A stretch of DNA of 31,963 bases from an uncultured Oscillospiraceae bacterium (lineage in GTDB: Bacteria > Bacillota_A > Clostridia > Oscillospirales > Oscillospiraceae): NCBI GenBank assembly GCA_910579155.1, contig CAJTTS010000033.1, positions 1 through 31,963 of the forward strand, given 5' to 3'. The position numbers and the translations under genes were made by a program. The notes beneath the pieces are model-generated. The model was not told the DNA's origin and did not search any database. It was given only the letters and a program-made list of their open reading frames with translations. This document shows, piece after piece, positions 1 to 6,547 of this stretch (position 1 is the stretch's first letter; every line of letters begins with the position of its first letter).

Positions 1-1048
1 TCTGCTTGCCAATGGTGATGATGGGGTTCAGGGAGGTCATGGGGTCCTGGAACACGGTGGCGATGCGCTTGCCGCGAATCTGGGACCAGTCCTTGGGGTC
101 CTTCACATTGGCCAGGTTCAGGATGCAGGTGCCGTGGAGCTGCTCCGCCGTCTCGTCCAGATAGCGCACCCGGAAGGCCACATTGTCGAACACGGCGTTA
201 CGCTGGCCCTCGTCGTCCAGGTCCACCCCAAGCTGCATGGCCTTTTTCAGCGCCTCCAGCAGCCCGTGGGTCAGCTTTCTCCGCTTTCTCAGGTTGAAGC
301 GGCCTACGGACAGGTAAATCTCCTTGGCCAGGATTTCGTTGCGCTTCGTGCTCTCCGGGCCCACTTGCCCCCCGATCTCCTTCTTGTACTGCTCCTGGAG
401 TTTGTCCATCCGCTCCTGGTAGCTCTTCATATACGCGGCGTCCGTATCCACCGCGTGCTTCTTCTCCCGGGCGAGCTGCTCGTTCTTCTTTTTCAGCTCT
501 TTGATCTTGACCTCGTAGTCCTTGATCTCCTGATTGACCTGCCTGAGCCTATCCTTCTCCTTGGCGGGGTCCAGGGTCTGCTTCAGGTTGAAGGCGTCGG
601 TGCGCTGGTGCACAAGCTCCTGGAGCTCCGCCTTCTGTGCCTCCAGCTCCGCGCCGCTCAGGCCGCTCTTTTCCCGCTTCTCGCTCTCCAGGGCCAAAAT
701 CTTCTGATAGGTGGCCGCACCCAGCTCCAGGCGGGCGTACTCGTCCAGCTTCTGCTTGGAGCTGGCGATATGGGACCTGGCCCGACTATCCAGCTTGACC
801 ACGGTGTCCGCCAGTACGCTGTCGTTGAAGATGATAGAGCCGTTGTCGATATAGCCGTTGGAGTCCAACATGCCCGCAAAGGTCTTGGTGAACACGCTCT
901 TGCCCGAGCCCGACTCTCCCACAATGGCGATGGCCTCGTTCTCATAGATGTCCAGGGAAATGCCCCGGATGGCGGTGAGGGTCCTGCCGCGGACCCGGAA
1001 CTTTACGTCCAGGTCCTTGACGGACAACAAAACTTTTTTCTCTTCCAT
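1..1048 (-). CDS. oppD: OppD-type oligopeptide ABC transporter ATPase with a large helical insertion (partial, C-terminus off the window)
   Basis: This is the ATP-binding subunit of a peptide importer, acting on the cytoplasmic face with OppB and OppC. The 349 visible residues hold a Walker A motif GESGSGKS at residues 44-51 and a Q-loop followed by the Opp/Dpp signature FQDPMTSLNP with Gln at about 334. In normal OppD proteins these motifs lie about 50 residues apart; here they are about 284 apart. The extra stretch (about residues 78-315) is rich in Lys, Glu, Gln and Leu and looks like coiled coil. The reading frame is open throughout, so it is an insertion and not a frameshift. The start ATG at 1048 follows AGGGGGAG, and the gene begins 13 nt after the oppC stop. 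Walker B and the signature motif lie outside the window. Family assignment is firm; the role of the insertion is unknown. Confidence 0.93.
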   Translation of the reverse strand, partial: MEEKKVLLSVKDLDVKFRVRGRTLTAIRGISLDIYENEAIAIVGESGSGKSVFTKTFAGMLDSNGYIDNGSIIFNDSVLADTVVKLDSRARSHIASSKQKLDEYARLELGAATYQKILALESEKREKSGLSGAELEAQKAELQELVHQRTDAFNLKQTLDPAKEKDRLRQVNQEIKDYEVKIKELKKKNEQLAREKKHAVDTDAAYMKSYQERMDKLQEQYKKEIGGQVGPESTKRNEILAKEIYLSVGRFNLRKRRKLTHGLLEALKKAMQLGVDLDDEGQRNAVFDNVAFRVRYLDETAEQLHGTCILNLANVKDPKDWSQIRGKRIATVFQDPMTSLNPIITIGKQ

Positions 1049-1061
1049 GGCCGGCTCCCCC

Positions 1062-2030
1062 TTACATATGGGTCCTGGGGTCGGACGCATCGCCCAGGTT
1101 CTGGCCGATCACGTACAGCACCACGGTGATGATGGAGGCCACGGCCACAGGGCTCCAGAACTCAAACTCCCAGCCGGGGGTAACCATGGCGCTTTCCGCC
1201 TCATAGATCAGGCGGCCCAGGGACATATCCTTCATACCCAAGCCGATATAGGACAGGAACACCTCGTAGGAGATATAAGACGGGATCTCAGTGGCCAGCA
1301 GGGTAACGATCACCGAGGTCATGAAGGGCAGAATGTTCATCATGGCGATCTTCACCGTGGAAGTGCCCAGGCAGCGGGAAGCCAGATTGTATTCCCGGTC
1401 CCGGATGATAACCACCTGTGTGCGGATAAAGTAGGCGATGCTCAGCCAGCCGATTGCCGTCAGGGCCAGCACCATGGTCCAAAAGCCCGCGGCAAACAGC
1501 ATCACCATCACGGAGATAAACAGGATATAGGGCACATTGCCGATGATGTTGTAGACCTCCATCATGATAACGTCCACTTTTTTGGAAAATCCCCAGATGG
1601 CGCCCACGATGACGCCGATGGTCATATTGATAGCGCCGCAGATGAAAGCCAGAGAAATGGATATCTGGGCGCCGTTCCAGACGGCGTCAAAGGTGGCCTG
1701 TCCGGCGCCGCTGGTGCCCAGAATGTGGTGGATGCTAAAGCCGAAGTGCCGGATGGCGGCCGATGGGGACAGATGCTTGGTCTCGGCCAGCATCACGTTG
1801 GCGTAGGGGTCGTAATCCGTCACAGCGGGATAGATATACGCGAAGGCGATGACAATGACCAGCACGGACAGAATGACGATGTTCAGCTTGTTGCGGAAAA
1901 ACACGCGGAACACCGACTGCCAGTAGGAGTACCGGGGGGCGGTGATCTTCTCCGATTCCAGGTCGCTGTGGTTGACCGGGGAGAACAGTTCCTCCTCCGA
2001 CATACCCAAATTCTTCAAATCTTGATCCAT
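1062..2030 (-). CDS. oppC: OppC-type oligopeptide ABC transporter permease
   Basis: Inner-membrane permease subunit pairing with OppB to form the peptide channel. It has the OppC layout: a cytoplasmic N-terminal tail, a first membrane helix at about residues 45-67, an extracellular segment, then five more hydrophobic helices. The coupling loop (RDREYNLASRCLGTSTVKI) contacts the ATPase. The C-terminus reads LGDASDPRTHM, close to the usual OppC ending. I chose ATG at 2030 because AGGTGAG sits just upstream. A GTG at 2039 is in frame and overlaps the oppB stop, but lacks a well-placed ribosome site. Length (322 aa) is normal for the family. It is translationally close to oppB and oppD in one operon. 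Confidence 0.95.
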   Translation of the reverse strand: MDQDLKNLGMSEEELFSPVNHSDLESEKITAPRYSYWQSVFRVFFRNKLNIVILSVLVIVIAFAYIYPAVTDYDPYANVMLAETKHLSPSAAIRHFGFSIHHILGTSGAGQATFDAVWNGAQISISLAFICGAINMTIGVIVGAIWGFSKKVDVIMMEVYNIIGNVPYILFISVMVMLFAAGFWTMVLALTAIGWLSIAYFIRTQVVIIRDREYNLASRCLGTSTVKIAMMNILPFMTSVIVTLLATEIPSYISYEVFLSYIGLGMKDMSLGRLIYEAESAMVTPGWEFEFWSPVAVASIITVVLYVIGQNLGDASDPRTHM

Positions 2031-2035
2031 AGCTC

Positions 2036-3607
2036 TCACCTATCCTTCGACGTGAACGAGATCCGCGGGTCCACAGTGGCCATGAGGATATCGCCCATAA
2101 TAATGGATACCACGGACAGCACCGCGTAAAACAGGGCCACGCCCACGATGACGCCGTTGTCGAATTTGTTGATGGCCTCGGTGAGCAGGTTGCCCGCGCC
2201 GGGGACCACATACACACGCTCGGTGATGATGGCGCCCGTCAGGGCGGCCAGCACACTGGCCGGAATGCCGTGGATAATGGGGATGGCCGCGTTCTTCAGA
2301 ATGTGCTTGGTGAAAATCTCCCCCTCCGACAGGCCGCCGGACCGGGCGAATTTCACGTAGTCCGAATTCAGTTGGTCGATCATATACCGGCGCATCCACT
2401 TCATCAGGTTGGCGATGGAGGGCAGGGCCAGCGAGACGATGGGCAGCACGAACATCATCTTGCTGCTGGACTCCATGTCAAAGAGGGAGGGCAGGCCGAA
2501 CACCGAGCTGCCGACAGCCTTGAACAGGAAGATATAGGCCAGGGAAGGCACGGCGATGATGAACACGATATAGGCGGTGCCCAGCTTGTCGATGAATTTA
2601 TCCTTCTGCCGGGCCATGAGGATGCCCAGGGGAACGCCCAACAGATAGGCGATGCACACCGCGATCAGGCCGATGACGAAGGAGTAGCCCACCTTGGACA
2701 TGCCGCCCTTGAAGGTATTCACATTGGTGTAGTCGTCGGTAAACCGGGCCAGGTTGACCACGTTGCCCTCCCGGGAGCCCAACTGGTAGGTGGCGGAGTG
2801 CAGGTCGTCCGCGCTGCTCTCGGTCAGGCCGGTGGGGAAGGTCATGGTGGACATCACGTAGGAGCCCTGGCTGCGGGTCATGGTGTCGAACACATCCACG
2901 CCCTTGTTCACGGAGTAGGACGTGCCGAGCTGGATGGTGGCAAAGTTCTGGTGGACGTAGGGGAAAACAGAGTCCACGTAGAACAGGTATTTATGATACG
3001 TCCCGTTGCCGATGATGGCCGGGGAGAACTTCTCGCCGCCGTACACCGGGTCGTGCCAGGTGAAGGTGAGCCCGCGCTCCCCCACGTCCCCCTCCACCTT
3101 GTGGATGTTGTCGATGGCCACCAGGTTGGTGAAATATCCGATCACCCGGTCCAGCAGCGGCTGGTCACGGCAGGCGAACAGCGCCTGCTGGCCGCCGTTG
3201 GCCACGCGCTTGCCGTTCATCACCGCGTCCAGGCGCTGAACCTCATAGCCCTGGTCCTCATAGAACCGGGTGAACTCCTCCACGTACTGGGCCACCACCT
3301 CGGAGTCCTTGTCCGGGGTCTGGGCAATGCCCACCGCCTTGGCGCGGGTCTCCTCGTCGATCTCCCCGTCCGTGGTTTTTTGCTGGAGCCACTCCGCGTA
3401 CGTCACATAGTCCACGTACCCGTACTCCTCCCACTTGGAGTAAATATACGTGGTCCGGGCGTTGTTGTTCTGCCGGGAGAACAGGGGGTCCGAGGCGAAC
3501 ACCTGCATCCGGTCCAGAAGGGAGTAAATCATAATCATGACGATGATGACCACAATGACGATGGACACCGCGCCATGAATCAAGCGTTTCACAAGATATT
3601 TTCCCAT
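2036..3607 (-). CDS. oppB: OppB-type oligopeptide ABC transporter permease with enlarged extracellular region
   Basis: Inner-membrane permease partner of OppC. The C-terminal half (about residues 305-515) is a standard OppB core with five hydrophobic helices. Its coupling loop includes YVKFARSGGLSEGEIFTKH and the family phrase TERVYVVPGAGNLLTEAI, ending in DPRISF. The protein is 523 aa, against about 310-340 for typical OppB. The excess lies between helix 1 (about 12-30) and helix 2 (about 308-330), in the extracellular loop. Remnants of the normal loop are recognisable there (YFTNLVAID near 158-166, LGTSYS near 227-232). The stop overlaps the alternative oppC start, and it follows oppA after a 212-bp spacer with two strong inverted repeats. 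It probably modifies contact with the binding protein, but that is inference. Confidence 0.94.
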   Translation of the reverse strand: MGKYLVKRLIHGAVSIVIVVIIVMIMIYSLLDRMQVFASDPLFSRQNNNARTTYIYSKWEEYGYVDYVTYAEWLQQKTTDGEIDEETRAKAVGIAQTPDKDSEVVAQYVEEFTRFYEDQGYEVQRLDAVMNGKRVANGGQQALFACRDQPLLDRVIGYFTNLVAIDNIHKVEGDVGERGLTFTWHDPVYGGEKFSPAIIGNGTYHKYLFYVDSVFPYVHQNFATIQLGTSYSVNKGVDVFDTMTRSQGSYVMSTMTFPTGLTESSADDLHSATYQLGSREGNVVNLARFTDDYTNVNTFKGGMSKVGYSFVIGLIAVCIAYLLGVPLGILMARQKDKFIDKLGTAYIVFIIAVPSLAYIFLFKAVGSSVFGLPSLFDMESSSKMMFVLPIVSLALPSIANLMKWMRRYMIDQLNSDYVKFARSGGLSEGEIFTKHILKNAAIPIIHGIPASVLAALTGAIITERVYVVPGAGNLLTEAINKFDNGVIVGVALFYAVLSVVSIIMGDILMATVDPRISFTSKDR

Positions 3608-3639
3608 AATCGCTCACGCACCTAATCTTCGGTTCTGTT

Positions 3640-3779
3640 CCCCCTCCCGGGGGAGGAAACGGTTTTTATGTTCCTTCGCGTTCTCTTGCCATCCGTTTCC
3701 TCCCCCATAAGGGGGAAGAATTTGCGCCTAATACGCGTAGCGGGAGAATGGCACGCACCATTCTCCCGCACGCGCGTAT
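3640..3779 (-). repeat. Two strong inverted repeats between oppA and oppB
   Basis: The spacer between the oppA stop and the oppB start holds two stem-loops. The first pairs 3649-3662 with 3693-3706 (14 bp, perfect, sequence GGGGGAGGAAACGG). The second pairs 3740-3751 with 3758-3769 (12 bp, perfect, GCGGGAGAATGG), extended by an outer 7-bp stem (3731-3737 with 3773-3779). Neither is followed by a convincing T-run on the minus strand. They fit RNA-stabilising or partial-termination elements that keep the binding protein in excess over the permeases; that role is inferred from position. Confidence 0.75.
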
Positions 3780-3819
3780 GATTAGCTCTGTTTCCTAGGG
3801 CCGCTTTTCGATTTCCGGA

Positions 3820-6072
3820 TTACCACACACCGAAGCTCTTGCTCATGGAGCCGTCGCCGTAGGGCATCAGGGTATCCAGGTAGGTGGAGGGATCGCCGAA
3901 GTCGGGGCCCCAGCCGGTGTAGTCGTTCAGGTCAAAGTTGGCCTCGCTGCCGCTCTCGTAGTAGTACACGGCGTCCTGCCACTCCTTGCCGTCCACGGCG
4001 GGGATCAGGTTGACCTGCACCAGGCCGTCGGTGTTCTTCTCAATGGACTGCTTGAGCACGTTGGCGCGATTGGTGTAGGTGGGCATGTTGCTGGCGTAGG
4101 TCACGTCGATCTGGATAGGATTCTCCTTGGTGACGTACAGGCCCAGAGCGCTCAGCTCCTCTACGGCCAGAGCCATCTCCTTCTTGGACTCCTCCTCGTT
4201 GTACCAGCCGTCGAAGCCCGCGCCGGAGCCGGCGCCGTCGTCGGCGTCAGGATCATAGACCTTGATGGGATAGCCGTCGGCGGTCAGTTGCGCCTGCAAG
4301 ATCTCGCCGTAGTAGCTGCCGGCGGGGAAGGTGCCGATGTCCAGGGTCACGTCCTCTTCAATGGTGACGAAGGTGGCGGGGACATAGGAGTTGATCAGGG
4401 ACATATACTTCAGCTCCTCGCCCACAGTCTGGGCGTTGTGGCTGGCACGGTCCATGCCATAGGCGATGGCCAGACGGAAGTGCCGGTTGTTGAGGGCCAG
4501 GTGGGTCCGGGCCTTGTCGTTGTCGGTCTGCTGGGACACGCAGGCGTTGGTGTCATTGTAGTTGGCGTAGCCCTGGCGGTTCAGGTTGAAGAAGCCGACG
4601 AAGGAGGTAGAGTCGGGGGAGCTGACGGCGAAGTAGGTGTCGAACACGTTGGCGTCATCGCCCTCCAGGGTCTGGGCCTTGGCCAGCTCCACACACTCGG
4701 CGACCTGGCCGCAGGAGTCGAACACGCCGCTGACGGTATCGGTGTAGCGGCGGGTCTCCTCGCTGGAGTCGAAGAACAGCCAGGTGATCTTCTTCAGGTT
4801 GATGTTATCCTTGTTCCAATAGGAGGGGTTGGCCTCGAACACGATGGTGTTCTTCTCGGTGGCGTTGGTAATCAGGTAGGGACCGCAGTAGGCGATCTTG
4901 TCGAAAGCGGTGCCGTACTCGTAATCAGGGGTGTACTCCGCGCCGAACTTGCCGCCCAGGGAGGTGTAGTACTCGGTGCACAGGGGGGCGAAGATGTTGT
5001 AGGCCATCATGGTGAGGAAGTAGGAGCGGGGGCTGGTCAGGGTGTACTCCAGGGTGTACTCGTCCACGGCCTTCACGCCCACGGTGGAGAAGTCGGTGGT
5101 GGTGCCCAGGATATACTCCTCAGCGCCCACGATAACGCCGGACAGCAGCTCTTCCAGACCGCCCTTGGCGTCCAACAGGTGCTGCATGCCGTCCACAAAG
5201 CTCTGGGCGGTGATCTTGCCCACCTCGCGGCCCTGGGAATCGGTGAAGATCTGGCCCTGACGGATCTTAAATACATAAGTGGGGAAGGTCTTCTCCTCCA
5301 TAACGAAGTCGCCGTTCTCATCCAGCTTGGGTTCGCCGGTCTCGTCGTCATAGACGATGACTTCCATGGTGGTCTCACTGGTCTCATAGCTCTCGGCCAG
5401 GGCGAACTGGAGCTCGTTCTCCATGTCGTACTCCATCAGGCCGTCATAGGTGTTGACCAGAGGCTCGGAGTCGGACTGATAGTAGGAGTTGAGCACGTCC
5501 CAGGTGTTGGGGTCGGAGGTGTAGATGCGGGTGAAGGTGTCCTTCAGGGTGTAGCCATTGCTGGTCAGGTAGTCCTTGGCCCACTGCTCATAGGTGCCGT
5601 CGCCAGCCACCTCGGCCCAATGGGCGGCCATGGCGGAGCGGTCCTCCGCCTTAATCAGCTCGTTGGTCACGATGGCGTTGTGGTAACGGTACTCATCGTT
5701 GCCCCACGCCACGGTGGGGGCGGAACGCACGGCCAGACGGCCCATGGTATAGTTGCCGCCGTGGGAGTTCAGCGGGAACAGAACGCCGCTCTCCAGCAGC
5801 TTGGCCTCGGCCACGGCCATCTTGGCCACGCGCTCGGACTGGTTGTCGGTGATGGCCAGGGCCTCCTGGTAGAGGTCATAGAACTCCTGGAAAGAGGCCA
5901 TATAGATGGTCTCGTCGTCATAGGTCAGGGGCTCGAAATTCTCCTCGCCGTCGGGCGCGGTGCCCCCCTGGCTGTTCTGGGGCGCCTGGCTGTTGTTGTC
6001 GGCGTTATTGCCGCACGCGAACAGGCTCAGCAGCATGACCAGAGCCAGCATAAGGCTTACGATCTTCTTCAT
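3820..6072 (-). CDS. oppA: OppA-type peptide-binding lipoprotein (SBP family 5)
   Basis: Extracellular solute-binding protein that captures peptides and delivers them to OppBC. The N-terminus is a lipoprotein signal (charged MKK, hydrophobic core, lipobox LFAC with Cys at residue 20), then a flexible Asn/Ser/Gln-rich linker. The body has family-5 features, including a segment 'FKIRQGQIFTDSQGREVGKITAQ' and regions around 'YTLTSPRSYFLTMMAYNIFAPL' and 'YCGPYLITNATEKNTIVFEANPSYWN' that match the SBP_bac_5 pattern of transporter-bound dipeptide proteins. At 750 aa it is longer than usual (about 530-600), so it may bind larger peptides. ATG at 6072 follows AGGAGGATAAAC. It is the first gene of the opp operon. 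Confidence 0.94.
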   Translation of the reverse strand: MKKIVSLMLALVMLLSLFACGNNADNNSQAPQNSQGGTAPDGEENFEPLTYDDETIYMASFQEFYDLYQEALAITDNQSERVAKMAVAEAKLLESGVLFPLNSHGGNYTMGRLAVRSAPTVAWGNDEYRYHNAIVTNELIKAEDRSAMAAHWAEVAGDGTYEQWAKDYLTSNGYTLKDTFTRIYTSDPNTWDVLNSYYQSDSEPLVNTYDGLMEYDMENELQFALAESYETSETTMEVIVYDDETGEPKLDENGDFVMEEKTFPTYVFKIRQGQIFTDSQGREVGKITAQSFVDGMQHLLDAKGGLEELLSGVIVGAEEYILGTTTDFSTVGVKAVDEYTLEYTLTSPRSYFLTMMAYNIFAPLCTEYYTSLGGKFGAEYTPDYEYGTAFDKIAYCGPYLITNATEKNTIVFEANPSYWNKDNINLKKITWLFFDSSEETRRYTDTVSGVFDSCGQVAECVELAKAQTLEGDDANVFDTYFAVSSPDSTSFVGFFNLNRQGYANYNDTNACVSQQTDNDKARTHLALNNRHFRLAIAYGMDRASHNAQTVGEELKYMSLINSYVPATFVTIEEDVTLDIGTFPAGSYYGEILQAQLTADGYPIKVYDPDADDGAGSGAGFDGWYNEEESKKEMALAVEELSALGLYVTKENPIQIDVTYASNMPTYTNRANVLKQSIEKNTDGLVQVNLIPAVDGKEWQDAVYYYESGSEANFDLNDYTGWGPDFGDPSTYLDTLMPYGDGSMSKSFGVW

Positions 6073-6156
6073 GTTTATCCTCCTGTTTCAACTTTTTTTA
6101 TATTTAACCGGGCAGGACCGGATTTGCCGCCCATCCTGCGCAGGCTAAATCACCAT

Positions 6157-6230
6157 AAAGCCCTGCCCGCGGCGGGAAGGGCTTTTTCTGTCCCCCGGCC
6201 GGGGGACAGAAAAACGGGATATATCCCGTT
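6157..6230 (-). repeat. Three consecutive hairpins in the oppA leader
   Basis: Three palindromes follow each other almost without gaps. AAAGCCCT (6157-6164) pairs with AGGGCTTT (6178-6185). A perfect 26-bp palindrome spans 6186-6211, with half-site TTCTGTCCCCCGG. A perfect 18-bp palindrome spans 6213-6230, with half-site AACGGGATA. They lie in the untranslated leader of oppA if the promoter at 6390-6418 is used. No T-box, SAM or other known riboswitch consensus was recognised. Confidence 0.8.
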
Positions 6231-6389
6231 CTGTGCTACAAAGCGCTGCTTTGCTAAATCGCGGAAATGAAATAGGGCGCGGCACACACGCCCCAAGATC
6301 CGGCACGCCGCGCTTCTTTGCAAGTTATCAAACGGTCCCATTCATTTTCAACTGCCGGATGCAAACTGCCCCGCCGCGATTTGTTAAAC

Positions 6390-6418
6390 ATTATAGCGAA
6401 TTACCAGGGCTGTGTCAA
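6390..6418 (-). promoter_or_regulatory. Consensus sigma-A promoter of the opp operon
   Basis: On the minus strand TTGACA (6413-6418) and TATAAT (6390-6395) are separated by exactly 17 bp. Both hexamers are perfect. Transcription would start near 6383, giving a leader of about 310 nt before the oppA start codon. Confidence 0.88.
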
Positions 6419-6513
6419 TAACGGATTTGCAGTACATTTGCCCAAAGCTGCAAATTTTCGTGGGAATTGCCAGGACATATGTTCGATTGCGCAGACAGGT
6501 CGCCGCACGGGAA

Positions 6514-6541
6514 GGCCGCCGGGGCAGACGCCCCGGCGGCC
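6514..6541 (-). terminator. GC-rich hairpin just after the M56 protease gene
   Basis: A perfect 12-bp stem (GGCCGCCGGGGC) with loop of four bases lies 6 bp past the stop codon of the upstream minus-strand gene. The only T-run is on the plus-strand side (6545-6549), so on the minus strand this is a terminator-like hairpin lacking a proper U-tract. Function as a terminator is likely from position but not certain. Confidence 0.5.
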
Positions 6542-6547
6542 TCGTTT

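Noticed and set aside
134..2129. Long plus-strand open frames opposite oppD and oppC
   Set aside because: They mirror genuine transporter genes on the minus strand, are low-complexity in composition and lack ribosome sites or known motifs. High GC content keeps the antisense frames open.
3649..3769. CRISPR or REP-type array in the oppA-oppB spacer
   Set aside because: Only two unrelated inverted repeats are present, with no regular spacing or repeated unit elsewhere in the window.
4288..6270. 660-codon plus-strand open frame opposite oppA
   Set aside because: It is Gly/Val/Leu/His-rich shadow coding of the OppA sequence, with no recognisable domain and no promoter or ribosome site.
6073..6383. 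T-box or other known riboswitch in the oppA leader
   Set aside because: No T-box antiterminator sequence or other riboswitch consensus was found in the minus-strand leader; only palindromes are evident.
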